A DNA stretch of 64,000 nt from Microbacterium phyllosphaerae (GCF_017876435.1 NZ_JAGIOA010000001.1:2046001-2110000); one strand, 5' to 3'; positions 37,221-46,081 are shown, counted from the stretch's first letter. Program-made: numbers and translations. The notes: generated from the sequence alone by a model not told the origin.

Positions 37221-38537
37221 GTGGAAGCACTGCTCTATCTGGGTGGCATCGTGTTCATGCTGATCGGCCTCGGCCTGTCGATCGGCCTGCACGAGGTCGG
37301 TCACCTCCTGCCCGCGAAGCTGTTCGGCGTGCGCGTGGGCCAGTACATGATCGGGTTCGGACCGAGGCTGTGGTCGAAGCGCATCGGCGAGACCGAATAT
37401 GGCTTCAAGCTGCTTCCTCTGGGCGGCTTCATCTCGATGTCGGGCATGTATCCGGCATCCACGACCTCCGGTCCCGCCAAGGGCGTCTTCCGGGCGCTCG
37501 TGCAGGATGCTCGCTCGGCCAACGACGAGACGATCGCGGAGGGCGCCGAGGATCGTGTCTTCTACCGTCTGCCCGTGTGGAAGCGCGTCATCGTGATGCT
37601 CGGCGGCCCACTGATGAACCTCCTCCTCGCGATCGTGATCTTCACCGTCCTGGTGTCGGGCATCGGCGTGCAGCAGGGGACCACCACGATCGCATCCGTG
37701 AGTGAGTGCGTGCTTCCGGCCGGGTCCGCGGCGACGGAGTGCTCGGCCGACGACCCTGCGACGCCCGCGGCGGAGGCCGGGATCAGACCCGGCGACGTGC
37801 TGGTGTCCGTCGGCGGTCAGCCGGTGTCGACGTTCGCGGAGGCGACCGCGATCGTGCAGGCGGCACCGGGTGAGACGCTCGAGCTCGTCGTCCTCCGCGA
37901 CGGCGCCGAGAAGACGTTGAGCATCACCCCGGTCGAGGCGGAGCGCACCATCACGGATGCGAGCGGCCGGCCGGTCATCGGAGACGACGGTCAGCCGGTC
38001 GTCAAAGACGTCGGCTACGTCGGGATGGGTGCGCAGATGGGCTTCGTGCAGCAGCCGCTGTCGGCGGGGCCGCAGATGGCCGCTGACACGGTCGCGCGCG
38101 TCGGATCGATGATCCTGACGCTCCCGGTGCGCATCTGGGACACGGGTGTGTCCCTCGTGACGGGGAGCGAGCGTGATCCGAACGGGCCGCTCAGCGTCGT
38201 GGGCGTCGGACGCATCGCCGGAGAGGTCGCGGCCACGGATGCCCCGGTCCTGAACAGATTCTCGGTGCTGCTCGGTCTTCTCGGCTCGTTGAATGTCGCG
38301 CTGTTCGTCTTCAACCTGATCCCGCTGCTGCCTCTCGACGGCGGTCACGTCGTCGTCGCGCTGTGGGACGGCATCCGACGCGCGTGGGCGACGCTGTTCC
38401 GTCGTCCGCCGCCCGCGCCGGTCGACGCGACCAGGCTCGTGCCGCTGACGGTCGTCGTCGCCACGCTGCTCATCGCGATGGGCGCCGTGCTGCTGCTCGC
38501 CGATCTGTTCAACCCCGTGAACATCTTCGGAGGCTGA
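37221..38537 (+). CDS. rseP: Site-2 metalloprotease RseP/Rip1
   Basis: 438 residues. This intramembrane zinc protease cuts anti-sigma factors and other membrane proteins. The zinc motif is HEVGH at 24-28 in the first helix. GFGPRLWSKRIGETEYGFKLLPLGGFISM follows as in the family. A PDZ domain (about 185-250) contains AGIRPGDVLVSVGGQPV, and the third metal ligand is in NLIPLLPLDGGH near 375. The GTG start lies six bases after TAGCTT. dxr-rseP-ispG is a standard actinobacterial cluster; here four genes, all on the minus strand, split it into pieces. Confidence 0.95.
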   Translation: MEALLYLGGIVFMLIGLGLSIGLHEVGHLLPAKLFGVRVGQYMIGFGPRLWSKRIGETEYGFKLLPLGGFISMSGMYPASTTSGPAKGVFRALVQDARSANDETIAEGAEDRVFYRLPVWKRVIVMLGGPLMNLLLAIVIFTVLVSGIGVQQGTTTIASVSECVLPAGSAATECSADDPATPAAEAGIRPGDVLVSVGGQPVSTFAEATAIVQAAPGETLELVVLRDGAEKTLSITPVEAERTITDASGRPVIGDDGQPVVKDVGYVGMGAQMGFVQQPLSAGPQMAADTVARVGSMILTLPVRIWDTGVSLVTGSERDPNGPLSVVGVGRIAGEVAATDAPVLNRFSVLLGLLGSLNVALFVFNLIPLLPLDGGHVVVALWDGIRRAWATLFRRPPPAPVDATRLVPLTVVVATLLIAMGAVLLLADLFNPVNIFGG

Positions 38538-38580
38538 GCCCGCGCGAGTTCGCCCCGCGGGGCGACGCGAGACCCGGGGA

Positions 38581-40464
38581 TCAGGCGAGTGCGTGCGAGA
38601 CCAGGCGCTCCAGCGTGCGGATCCCATCGCGCGACAGGATCGACTCCAGGTGTCCCTGGATCGACGCGAAGTGCTCCCCGCGCAGGGCGTAGACGTCGCC
38701 GGACACGAGATCTGCGGACACTTCGGCGGCGCCGACGGAAGAGGTCCCCGGCGCGACCCTGGCGGTGAAGGTGTTGTAGAAGCCGATCGACGCATCCTCG
38801 CCGAAGACGGGCACCGCCTTCTGCAGCCCCTGATGTGGCGCGTCGAGGGGAGCGAGATCGATGCCGAGACTGTCGCTGAGGATCTGGTGGCTCAGGCAGA
38901 CGGCGAGCAGCGGTGCGCCCTCATCGACGCGACGCGAGACGACCTGCCGCATGCGGGCGATGCGATCGCTGGCGGTGTCGCGGGGGTCGCCGGGACCGGG
39001 GCCCGCGACGACGAGGTCCGCGGAGTCGAGCTCCGCGCTGTCGACCTCGCTCCACGCTCTGATGGTGACATCCAGCCCCAGATGGCGCAGCTGGTGGGCG
39101 AGCATGGTCGTGAAGCGGTCCTCCGCGTCGACGACGATCGCCGTCCGACCGGCGAACGGGCCGGTGAGGTCATCGCCCTGGGGGTTCAGCCAGAAGTCCG
39201 CGAGGCGCGCGTTGCGTGAGGAGAGCAGAGCGGCGACCGTGGGATCTGCCGCGAGGGACAGAGGCGCGCCGGGTTCGTCAGCGTCCTCACGGGACTCAGC
39301 GGCCGTGTCTCGATCGATCGCGCCGATCGCGCCGAGCACCCCTGCGGCCTTGCCGTGGGTCTCGGAGACCTCGCCGTGCGGGTCGGAGTGGCGCACGAGC
39401 GTCGCGCCCACAGGCACGCTCAGCGAGCCGTCCTGCAGGTAGACGGTGCGGATCAGGATCGGGGCATCGAGATCGTGTCCGCCGTCGGCGTTCGGGGTGA
39501 AGAGCGCGGCGACACCGGAGTAGTACCCGCGCGGCTTCCTCTCGTGACGACGGATGACCGCGCACGCGTTCTGCATCGGCGAGCCCGTGACGGTCGGGGC
39601 GAACATGGTCTCGCGGAGGATGTCGCGGGGGTCCAGCGCGCTGCGCCCTCGGAGCATGTACTCCGTGTGCGTCAGGCGCGACATCTCCTTCAGGTGCGGA
39701 CCGGTGATCCGCCCGCCGTCCGAGCACACCGCGCTCATCATCTTGAGCTCTTCGTCGACGACCATGAACAGCTCCTCCGTCTCCTTGGTGGAGGAGAGGA
39801 AGTCGACGAGCGTCTCCTTCGTGGCGCCACCGGCCGGGTGCCGGAAGGTGCCCGAGATGGGGTTCATCGTGACGACCCCTCCTCTGGCCACGACGTGCGC
39901 CTCGGGGCTGGCGCCGACGGCGATGTGGCCGGGGGTGACGACGGCGAAGGTCCAGTACGCACCGCGCTCGTGCGTGAGCAGCGCGCGGAACCAGGTGAGC
40001 GCCGCCGTGCGGTCGTCGACATCGATCTCGGCGGTGAAGTCGCGGCGGATCACGAAGTTCGCACCCTCGCCGCGGCCGATCTCGTCGGCGATCACGGTCT
40101 GGACGATCGCGGCGTAGTCCTCGTCGGCGATGTCGAAACCGCCGTCGCGGAGGGGGACCGCGGCGGACGGCAGCTCGGCGACGAGGTCGGGAGCCGGGAG
40201 ATGGAGGTGCTCGTCGACCACGATGCAGCGCAGCGGCGCGCCGTCGTCCTGGGCGACGAACCCACGCTCGCGCACCTGACGGTACGGGACCATCGTGAAG
40301 ATCTCGCGGGCGACCCCATCGATCGTGAGCGGGATGTCAGCGAGCAGGTCGACGTCGACGACCTCGCCCGTGAGCAGCTCGACGGTGTCGGCGCCATCGC
40401 GCGCGATCAGAACGAACGACGCAGAGGGATCTGCGGTGAGCTCGGCAAGACGTGAGAGGGTCAT
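38581..40464 (-). CDS. Fused anthranilate synthase (TrpE-TrpG type, PhzE-like)
   Basis: 627 residues from ATG 40464, with AGGAG upstream. The first 430 residues are a chorismate-utilising TrpE domain containing NPISGTFRHP, KETEELFMVVDEELK and MFAPTVTGSPMQNACAVI. The last 180 are a class I glutamine amidotransferase with nucleophile Cys in AVCLSHQ near 523 and the His/Glu pair in QGHLESIL near 604. The fusion resembles PhzE and the TrpEG fusions of actinobacteria. It makes anthranilate (or aminodeoxyisochorismate) from chorismate and glutamine. A trp leader peptide and attenuator directly upstream argue for tryptophan biosynthesis; no phenazine genes are near. Confidence 0.9.
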   Translation of the reverse strand: MTLSRLAELTADPSASFVLIARDGADTVELLTGEVVDVDLLADIPLTIDGVAREIFTMVPYRQVRERGFVAQDDGAPLRCIVVDEHLHLPAPDLVAELPSAAVPLRDGGFDIADEDYAAIVQTVIADEIGRGEGANFVIRRDFTAEIDVDDRTAALTWFRALLTHERGAYWTFAVVTPGHIAVGASPEAHVVARGGVVTMNPISGTFRHPAGGATKETLVDFLSSTKETEELFMVVDEELKMMSAVCSDGGRITGPHLKEMSRLTHTEYMLRGRSALDPRDILRETMFAPTVTGSPMQNACAVIRRHERKPRGYYSGVAALFTPNADGGHDLDAPILIRTVYLQDGSLSVPVGATLVRHSDPHGEVSETHGKAAGVLGAIGAIDRDTAAESREDADEPGAPLSLAADPTVAALLSSRNARLADFWLNPQGDDLTGPFAGRTAIVVDAEDRFTTMLAHQLRHLGLDVTIRAWSEVDSAELDSADLVVAGPGPGDPRDTASDRIARMRQVVSRRVDEGAPLLAVCLSHQILSDSLGIDLAPLDAPHQGLQKAVPVFGEDASIGFYNTFTARVAPGTSSVGAAEVSADLVSGDVYALRGEHFASIQGHLESILSRDGIRTLERLVSHALA

Positions 40465-40504
40465 CGGTGTCTCCTGTGCGTGGCTCCGGCTCGGCTCAAC
40501 GAAA

Positions 40505-40525
40505 AGACCGCCCCGGAGGCGGTCT
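40505..40525 (-). terminator. Attenuator terminator of the trp leader
   Basis: On the minus strand, AGACCGCC pairs with GGCGGTCT around a 5-base loop, followed directly by TTT. This is the 3:4 hairpin of the attenuator, 40 bases before the anthranilate synthase ATG. Confidence 0.85.
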
Positions 40526-40548
40526 GGATTCGTGGGAACGCGAACACA

Positions 40549-40563
40549 CCGCCTAAGAGGCGG
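40549..40563 (-). promoter_or_regulatory. Pause/anti-terminator segments 1 and 2 of the trp attenuator
   Basis: CCGCC (40563-40559) pairs with GGCGG (40553-40549) to form the 1:2 hairpin at the end of the leader peptide frame. The GGCGG segment can instead pair with the CCGCC of the terminator stem (segment 3), which gives the anti-terminated form when ribosomes stall at the Trp codons. Confidence 0.7.
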
Positions 40564-40588
40564 GCCACCAGGTGAAGTTCGCGAGCAT
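40553..40588 (-). CDS. trpL: trp operon leader peptide (11 residues)
   Basis: The frame reads [11 protein letters not shown] and stops at TAG. The two adjacent TGG codons at positions 7-8 lie immediately before the 1:2 stem, as in classical trp attenuators. When charged tRNA-Trp is scarce the ribosome stalls there and the downstream terminator cannot form. A -10-like TAGTTT lies seven bases before the ATG (40601-40596), so the leader itself may be leaderless. No other role for the 230-bp gap is needed. Confidence 0.8.
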   Translation of the reverse strand: MLANFTWWPAS

Positions 40589-40682
40589 GGGCTGAAAACT
40601 ATCACACCGACGCGTTCCGGATCGGCCGCATGACGCGCGATGCGCGCCGCCCGGCATCCAGCCCGCGTGCATCCAGGCGGCG

Positions 40683-40688
40683 TAGGCT
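40683..40688 (+). promoter_or_regulatory. -10 element TAGGCT of ispG
   Basis: TAGGCT, seven bases before GTG 40696. Confidence 0.5.
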
Positions 40689-40695
40689 GGGGGTT

Positions 40696-41847
40696 GTGCC
40701 AGCAGTGAATCTTGGGATGCCGAAGATCCCCGAAGTCCTCGCCCCGCGCCGCAAGTCTCGCCAGATCAAGGTGGGCAAGGTGCTCGTGGGTGGCGACGCC
40801 CCCGTCACCGTGCAGTCCATGACGACGACGAAGACGACGGACATCAACGCGACGCTCCAGCAGATCGCCGAGCTGACCGCGTCGGGATGCGAGATCGTCC
40901 GTGTCGCCGTGCCCCACCAGGATGACGCCGACGCGCTGAAGATCATCGCGATGAAGAGCCAGATCCCGGTCATCGCAGACATCCACTTCCAGCCGCGGTA
41001 CATCTACACCGCGATCGATGCAGGCTGCGGTGCCGTGCGAGTGAACCCCGGCAACATCCGCGAGTTCGACGGCAACGTCGGCAAGATCGCCGAAGCGGCC
41101 AAGGCCGCCGGAGTCTCGCTGCGCATCGGCGTGAATGCCGGATCGCTCGATCGCCGCATCCTCACCAAGTACGGCAAGGCGACCGCGGAGGCTCTCGTCG
41201 AGAGCGCCGTCTGGGAGGCCTCGCTGTTCGAGGAGCACGACTTCCACGACTTCAAGATCTCGGTCAAGCACAACGACCCCATCGTCATGGTCAAGGCGTA
41301 CCGCCTTCTCGCCGAGCGAGGCGATTGGCCGCTGCACCTCGGTGTGACCGAGGCCGGACCGGCGTTCCAGGGCACGATCAAGAGCGCCACGGCGTTCGGC
41401 ATCCTCCTCGGCGAAGGCATCGGCGACACGATCCGCGTGTCTCTCTCGGCACCGCCCGCCGAAGAGGTCAAGGTCGGTCACCAGATCCTGCAGTCGCTGA
41501 ACCTCCGCGAGCGCAAGCTCGAGATCGTCTCGTGCCCGTCGTGCGGCCGCGCTCAGGTCGACGTGTACACGCTCGCCGAGAACGTGACCGAGGGGCTCAA
41601 GGACATGACGGTGCCGCTGCGCGTCGCGGTCATGGGCTGCGTCGTGAACGGACCTGGCGAGGCTCGCGAGGCAGATCTCGGGGTCGCCTCCGGTAACGGC
41701 AAGGGCCAGATCTTCGTCAAGGGCGAGGTCATCAAGACCGTGCCCGAGGCGGACATCGTCGCGACGCTGATCGAAGAGGCCAACCGAATCGCGGTCGAGA
41801 TGGGGCCCGAGGCGCCTCTCGGGACCGCACAGGTCGTCACGGCCTGA
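40696..41847 (+). CDS. ispG: 4-hydroxy-3-methylbut-2-en-1-yl diphosphate synthase (flavodoxin-dependent)
   Basis: 383 residues from GTG 40696, the usual IspG length. An upstream ATG at 40630 would add 22 low-complexity residues and lie before the promoter. IspG is a 4Fe-4S enzyme of the MEP pathway that converts MEcPP to HMBPP. The TIM-barrel part has [33 protein letters not shown] and VRVNPGNI. Cluster ligands are the cysteines in SCPSCGR near 279 and in [12 protein letters not shown] near 313, with the Glu of GPGEA as fourth ligand in the family. Confidence 0.97.
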   Translation: MPAVNLGMPKIPEVLAPRRKSRQIKVGKVLVGGDAPVTVQSMTTTKTTDINATLQQIAELTASGCEIVRVAVPHQDDADALKIIAMKSQIPVIADIHFQPRYIYTAIDAGCGAVRVNPGNIREFDGNVGKIAEAAKAAGVSLRIGVNAGSLDRRILTKYGKATAEALVESAVWEASLFEEHDFHDFKISVKHNDPIVMVKAYRLLAERGDWPLHLGVTEAGPAFQGTIKSATAFGILLGEGIGDTIRVSLSAPPAEEVKVGHQILQSLNLRERKLEIVSCPSCGRAQVDVYTLAENVTEGLKDMTVPLRVAVMGCVVNGPGEAREADLGVASGNGKGQIFVKGEVIKTVPEADIVATLIEEANRIAVEMGPEAPLGTAQVVTA

Positions 41848-41932
41848 CCTCGCGGCGCGCCTCTGACGCGGTGCGATCGCGCGTTCCTCGCGGTGAGGGA
41901 CGGTGATCGTCATGAAAATCTCAAGGAGTCCC

Positions 41933-42799
41933 ATGCCCTCGTCCACTGTCGTGTCCTTCGCCGGCGGCGATGTCTCGGGATCGAGCACTGTCACCCGGGT
42001 CGAGCCCACCGCTGCGGGTGCCGTCGTCGTCGTGGACGCGACCCCGTTCCACCCTGTCGACCACACGTGGCCGGATCAGCCGGGGGACAGCGGCGAGATC
42101 GCGCTCGACGGGTCTGCCGTCCGGGTCTCCGAGGCTGTGATGGCGGCGGTGTCCGACGACGGCGAGTTCGCCGTCGGCTCCGACATCCCGGTCAAGCGCG
42201 GCGCGGAGGGATGGACCTGGCTCGTCGGGCATCCGCTCGAGGGCGAGGTGCCCTCGTGGCTGGTCGAAGGCGTCCGCGTCGAACTGTCGGTCGACTCGCC
42301 GCGGCGGGCCGGCCTCAGCCGAGGACACACCGCCTGCCACCTCGCGTCGTTGGCTCTCGATCTCGCGCTCGCGGATCTGTGGCGCAAGGATCCCGGAACG
42401 GATGCTCTGGGCGCCCCCGACTTCGAGCGCAAGGCCAACCAGTCGAGCCGCATCCATGCGGACGGGGCAGTCGACGAGTACCGGCTGGGCAAGAGCCTGC
42501 GCCGGGCCGGATTCGACACCGAGACCTTCGCGTCGACACTCGCGGATCGTGAATCGTCCATCAACGAGCGACTGGCCGAATGGGTCGCGTCAGGGGCGAC
42601 GAGCCGGGTGGTACCCGAAGGATCGACGATCGTGGATCGTCGGAGCTGGCACTGCGAGCTTCCCGACGGCACGGCAGAGATCCTCTGCGGCGGCACACAC
42701 GTGGCATCCCTTGCCGAGTTCGTCTCGATCTCAGTGACGCTCGACCTGTCCGACCCCCAGTTGCTGGTCATGACGACGAGGGCCGTACCCGCGTCCTGA
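41933..42799 (+). CDS. AlaX-like alanyl-tRNA editing / metal-dependent hydrolase
   Basis: 288 residues from ATG 41933, which follows AAGGAG closely (four bases); an ATG-containing frame 30 bases upstream is less well placed. It belongs to the editing-domain (SAD) superfamily of AlaRS and ThrRS. The HxxxH metal motif is in SRGHTACHLA near 135, and the second pair is CGGTHVASL near 257. Stand-alone members hydrolyse mischarged Ser- or Gly-tRNA(Ala). The first 60 residues form a beta barrel like the AlaX second domain. Substrate is inferred from family only. Confidence 0.85.
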   Translation: MPSSTVVSFAGGDVSGSSTVTRVEPTAAGAVVVVDATPFHPVDHTWPDQPGDSGEIALDGSAVRVSEAVMAAVSDDGEFAVGSDIPVKRGAEGWTWLVGHPLEGEVPSWLVEGVRVELSVDSPRRAGLSRGHTACHLASLALDLALADLWRKDPGTDALGAPDFERKANQSSRIHADGAVDEYRLGKSLRRAGFDTETFASTLADRESSINERLAEWVASGATSRVVPEGSTIVDRRSWHCELPDGTAEILCGGTHVASLAEFVSISVTLDLSDPQLLVMTTRAVPAS

Positions 42800-42823
42800 G
42801 CCCCGCTCAGCGAGTGAAGCCGG

Positions 42824-43516
42824 TCAGCGCACGAATCCGCTCTGCACGCGGCCGCCGGCACGAACGAGCTCGTCTTCGACGCGCGCCGCGAACGTCGCGT
42901 AGTCGCGGTCGAGCAGGGGGACGGTCAATCGTTCGGCGCGCTCGCTGCTGAGGTTCCGGAGGCGCCGGGGGAGCCATTTGCCCGTGGCGATCCAGCGCCC
43001 GTCTCCGAGAAGCATGAGCTCCGCCGTCCTCTCGAACAGGATGGACGCCTCGAGGTGCTGCTCGAGGGGGTCTCTCGCATCTCTGAGGTCGTCGAGGACA
43101 TCGGTGATGACGTAGCGCCGAAAGGCGGATTCGTGCTCACTCAGTGCGGGGCCCGCGTCGAGGACGCGCTGCCAATGCAGGCGGAGGGAGGGCATCCGGC
43201 CGTCGTCTCGGATCACGGTTCCTTCGACGAGCATGTGCACCGTGACCGGCCTGTGCTGCGCGACTCCTCGTTCGGCCCATTCGTCGAAACCGGCCGGTGT
43301 GTACGCGAAGACCTCGAACACCTCTCCCTCGAACTCGTGCGTCGAGGCTTCGCTCGTCTGGTCTTCGGCCTCGAAGAGCTCGCCTCCGATGAGCAACAGG
43401 TCGATGTCGCTCGTCGGGGTGCGTTCGCCGCGTGCGGTGCTCCCCGCCACGATGGCGACGTCTGCGCGGGGGTAGCGAGCGGCGACGAATCGTTCTGCGA
43501 CGGCGAGGTGGTCCAC
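42824..43516 (-). CDS. Nucleotidyltransferase-domain protein
   Basis: 230 residues from GTG 43516. The N-terminal domain is a Pol-beta-type nucleotidyltransferase: AIVAGSTARGERTPTSDIDLLLIG contains the GS motif and the DxD metal pair. The C-terminal half is helical and may resemble KNTase-like or HEPN-like substrate domains (EASILFERTAELMLLGDGRW). GTG 43516 is preferred over ATG 43561 because TACGCT (43528-43523) lies exactly six bases before it. The start of this gene is close to the end of the double-Nudix gene upstream on the same strand. Possible roles include modification of a small molecule, RNA or protein. Confidence 0.75.
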   Translation of the reverse strand: MDHLAVAERFVAARYPRADVAIVAGSTARGERTPTSDIDLLLIGGELFEAEDQTSEASTHEFEGEVFEVFAYTPAGFDEWAERGVAQHRPVTVHMLVEGTVIRDDGRMPSLRLHWQRVLDAGPALSEHESAFRRYVITDVLDDLRDARDPLEQHLEASILFERTAELMLLGDGRWIATGKWLPRRLRNLSSERAERLTVPLLDRDYATFAARVEDELVRAGGRVQSGFVR

Positions 43517-43522
43517 GGCGAC

Positions 43523-43528
43523 AGCGTA
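43523..43528 (-). promoter_or_regulatory. -10 element TACGCT of the nucleotidyltransferase gene
   Basis: TACGCT on the minus strand, six bases before GTG 43516. It lies downstream of the alternative ATG 43561 and therefore argues against that start. Confidence 0.4.
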
Positions 43529-43569
43529 GCGTCCGTCGGCGGGGGCGCCGGGCTTCGTCATCGGGTCTC

Positions 43570-44478
43570 TCAGCGGGTCGCTGCGCCGAGCCGAGCGCCG
43601 AGTCCGCCCGCGAGCACATGCGCTTGGCTGAGCGGGATCCATCGGCACGTCCACGACACAGGGGAGCCACCGTCGGCGGGATCCGGCTCGCCGGCCCGCC
43701 AGACAGCCGTGGTGTCGGGGTCGGTGACGTCCATGCGGAAGAAATGACGGAGGGCGCGTTCGTCCCGGGCGGGCGACAGGTCATACAGCTCTGTGCCCAG
43801 GCTGCGCTGCACCGTTCCTCGGAGTCCCGTCTCCTCGAACAGCTCACGCTCAGCCGCCTGGGCGGGAGTCTCGTCGTCTCGCACTGTTCCTGCGGGCACC
43901 TGCACGCCGGTGACCTGTATGTCGGTGTCGTCGTGGGTGAAGACGAGCAACCGGTCTTCGGCGATCACGTAGCACACGGCCTTCTCCACGACGTCGGGTG
44001 GAAGGGCACTCTGCGCCTCGGGGACGCGGCAGGCATCGTCGATGATCCGATCCACCCCTCGGTCGCGCTGGAGCCGCTCGATCTCATCGACCGTGAACCA
44101 CCCTGTCTCGACGAGCTCACCGTCGACGTAGGCAAGGTCCATTGCCTCCGGGATCGTGCACGAGAATGCGATCGTGGTGTAGCTGACGCGATCGCCGTTC
44201 GGGTACCGCACGTGCAGGTCTTCGCCTCCGTACGCTCCCACGATCCCGTGAACGGTGGCGGGAACGCCGATCTCTTCACGCACTTCCCGGAGGACCGCCT
44301 CTTCCGGCTTCTCGAGCGGTTCGATGCCGCCGCCGAGCAGGCCCCACTCGGGAGAGTGCGCCTGCCTGCACATCAGAAACCGATCGCCTCGCCGGATGAC
44401 TGCGGTGACGGCGGGCAGCAGCAGAAGGTCATGACCCACTCGTGTGCGAAGGTCGCTCAGGTACGGCGAGATCGGCAT
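43570..44478 (-). CDS. Protein with two tandem Nudix hydrolase domains
   Basis: 302 residues containing two complete Nudix domains. The first (about 20-150) has the box GGGIEPLEKPEEAVLREVREEIG near 49. The second (about 160-290) has AGTVRDDETPAQAAERELFEETG near 217. Both boxes keep the REx2EExG core, so both sites should hydrolyse nucleoside diphosphate-X compounds, although their substrates cannot be told. ATG 44478 follows TAGGCT by seven bases. It is transcribed in line with the nucleotidyltransferase gene, which starts within about 60 bases of its stop. Confidence 0.88.
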   Translation of the reverse strand: MPISPYLSDLRTRVGHDLLLLPAVTAVIRRGDRFLMCRQAHSPEWGLLGGGIEPLEKPEEAVLREVREEIGVPATVHGIVGAYGGEDLHVRYPNGDRVSYTTIAFSCTIPEAMDLAYVDGELVETGWFTVDEIERLQRDRGVDRIIDDACRVPEAQSALPPDVVEKAVCYVIAEDRLLVFTHDDTDIQVTGVQVPAGTVRDDETPAQAAERELFEETGLRGTVQRSLGTELYDLSPARDERALRHFFRMDVTDPDTTAVWRAGEPDPADGGSPVSWTCRWIPLSQAHVLAGGLGARLGAATR

Positions 44479-44485
44479 GCTCCAG

Positions 44486-44491
44486 AGCCTA
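44486..44491 (-). promoter_or_regulatory. -10 element TAGGCT of the double-Nudix gene
   Basis: TAGGCT on the minus strand, seven bases before ATG 44478, in the 18-bp gap after the ribonuclease gene. Confidence 0.5.
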
Positions 44492-44496
44492 GGACG

Positions 44497-45912
44497 TCAG
44501 AGGGTGAACTCGATCTCGCCTCGAGCGATGTCGACGCGCACGACGCGGAGCCGCACCACTGCGCCAGGGACCGCGTCACCAGGGACCGGGGCGGAAGCGG
44601 TGACGGCGGGCTCGGCGAGCTGGACAGTCGCTCGCTCGCCACGGATCTCGATCACGGTCGCATCGACCGTGGAACCCACCAGAGGCGTCAGAAGCGCGGC
44701 CTCGACGCAGTTGATCGTCGCCGAATCGAGCCTGGACGCGCGCTGACCGGACTCCTGCATCAGCGCCGGGAGATCGGCGAGGGACTCGCGGACCCAGCCC
44801 GGCACCCTGCGCTTCTCGGAGACGGCGAGACAGATCTCGAGCGCCCACCGGTCGACGAGACGACGCAGAGGTGCTGTCGCGTGCGCGTACGGCGCGGCGA
44901 TCGCCGCCTGCTCGGTGTCGGGCGGCACAGAGCCGTCGAACGTCACGTAGCCCGCTCCGCGGAAGAGCGAAGCCGCAGCCTCGAGAATCGGGAGAGTCAT
45001 CGGATCCGCGCGATCCAGTTCGCGAAGGTAGTCGCCGTAGCGACCCGTCGCCCACGGACGGCCGAGCGCCTCGGTCTGATGACGGAACGCGTCGAAGGAC
45101 TTCTCGTCGGGCTGGGGCATGGTGCGCAGGATCCCGATGCCGGCTTCGATCATCAGGGATGCCGCCGCCATACCCGTCATCAGGGACAGCTGGGCGTTCC
45201 ATTCCTCGACCGGCAGTGGATTCCGGCGCTCGATCGCGTAGGTTCCGTCGACGCCACGCACGACCTCCTCGTCGGGGAGGTTCAGGCTCGCACCGCCGCG
45301 GAGCTTCTCCTGCTCGATCCGCAGCGCGCCGATCTCGGGCAGCAGCGCCGCCGGGCTGTCCTCGCCCCGGTCGAGCGCGGCCTGTGTGCTGACATAGTCC
45401 AACTGGGCGCGTGACCGGATCAGAGCCCTCTCGAGTCGGAACCCCTCGACCACTCCGGCCACATCGAGCGTGAACGTCCAGACGAGAGCGGGGCGATCGA
45501 CGTCGGCGAGAAGGGACGCACGATCCTCGCTCAGCACCTTCGGATGCAGGGGGATCGTGCCGTCAGCGGCGTACAGCGTCTGACCTCGCCGGCGGGCCTC
45601 GGCATCCACAGCCCCGCCGGGCGCCACGAAGCCGGGCACATCGGCGATCGCATACCGAACGGTGTATCCCGATTCCCGCCTCTCGAGGTGGAACGCCTGG
45701 TCGAGGTCGCGGGATCCGCGCGGGTCGAGCGTGGCGAAGGGGATGTCGCGCAGGTCGAGTGTGGGAGACGTCGCTTCCGAGGCCGCGGCTTCGGCCAGCA
45801 CCTCGGCAGGGAACTCGGTGGGAGCCTCGAGCGATTCCCGGAGCGCCGCGAGCGCCGCAGCGAGTTCGGTCTGCGCGGCGGAGGGAGCAACGTGGGATCG
45901 GCGCTGAGGCAT
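44497..45912 (-). CDS. RNB-domain ribonuclease (RNase II/R family, short form)
   Basis: 471 residues. The catalytic RNB domain spans about 50-360 with the Asp cluster in FATLDPRGSRDLDQAFHL near 60-75 and the family stretch YAIADVPGFVAPGGAVDAEARRRGQTLY. The C-terminal motif PYAHATAPLRRLVDRWAL near 338 is also typical. It lacks the N-terminal cold-shock domains of RNase R; the C-terminal S1-like part is weak (about 410-470, VDATVIEIRGERATVQL). This short actinobacterial type is annotated as RNase II-like. It should degrade RNA 3' to 5'. ATG 45912 is fixed by TAGTGT six bases upstream. Confidence 0.92.
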   Translation of the reverse strand: MPQRRSHVAPSAAQTELAAALAALRESLEAPTEFPAEVLAEAAASEATSPTLDLRDIPFATLDPRGSRDLDQAFHLERRESGYTVRYAIADVPGFVAPGGAVDAEARRRGQTLYAADGTIPLHPKVLSEDRASLLADVDRPALVWTFTLDVAGVVEGFRLERALIRSRAQLDYVSTQAALDRGEDSPAALLPEIGALRIEQEKLRGGASLNLPDEEVVRGVDGTYAIERRNPLPVEEWNAQLSLMTGMAAASLMIEAGIGILRTMPQPDEKSFDAFRHQTEALGRPWATGRYGDYLRELDRADPMTLPILEAAASLFRGAGYVTFDGSVPPDTEQAAIAAPYAHATAPLRRLVDRWALEICLAVSEKRRVPGWVRESLADLPALMQESGQRASRLDSATINCVEAALLTPLVGSTVDATVIEIRGERATVQLAEPAVTASAPVPGDAVPGAVVRLRVVRVDIARGEIEFTL

Positions 45913-45918
45913 GCCCCC

Positions 45919-45924
45919 ACACTA
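45919..45924 (-). promoter_or_regulatory. -10 element TAGTGT of the RNB ribonuclease gene
   Basis: TAGTGT on the minus strand, six bases before ATG 45912. Confidence 0.5.
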
Positions 45925-46069
45925 GGCGTCGGGGCGTGCCGGATCATGACCGCGGATCCCAGATATGACGGTGCAGAGAGGATCAGGGATGAGCGTCGGA
46001 CCCGATCGGCGCACCATCCGAAACCTGTGATTCCCGTGTCTGTCCGGCCCGCACCGGAATACTGGGCGT

Positions 46070-46075
46070 TAGCGT
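46070..46075 (+). promoter_or_regulatory. -10 element TAGCGT of the PEP-mutase-like gene
   Basis: TAGCGT, six bases before ATG 46082. Confidence 0.5.
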
Positions 46076-46081
46076 GGGGGC

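Noticed and set aside
38581..40464. Phenazine-specific PhzE identity
   Set aside because: Sequence is PhzE-like, but a trp attenuator controls it and no other phz genes are nearby.
40465..42066. Upstream extension of the anthranilate synthase frame to 1161 codons
   Set aside because: The extension crosses the trp leader and runs antisense to ispG; AGGAG before ATG 40464 and the attenuator set the real start.
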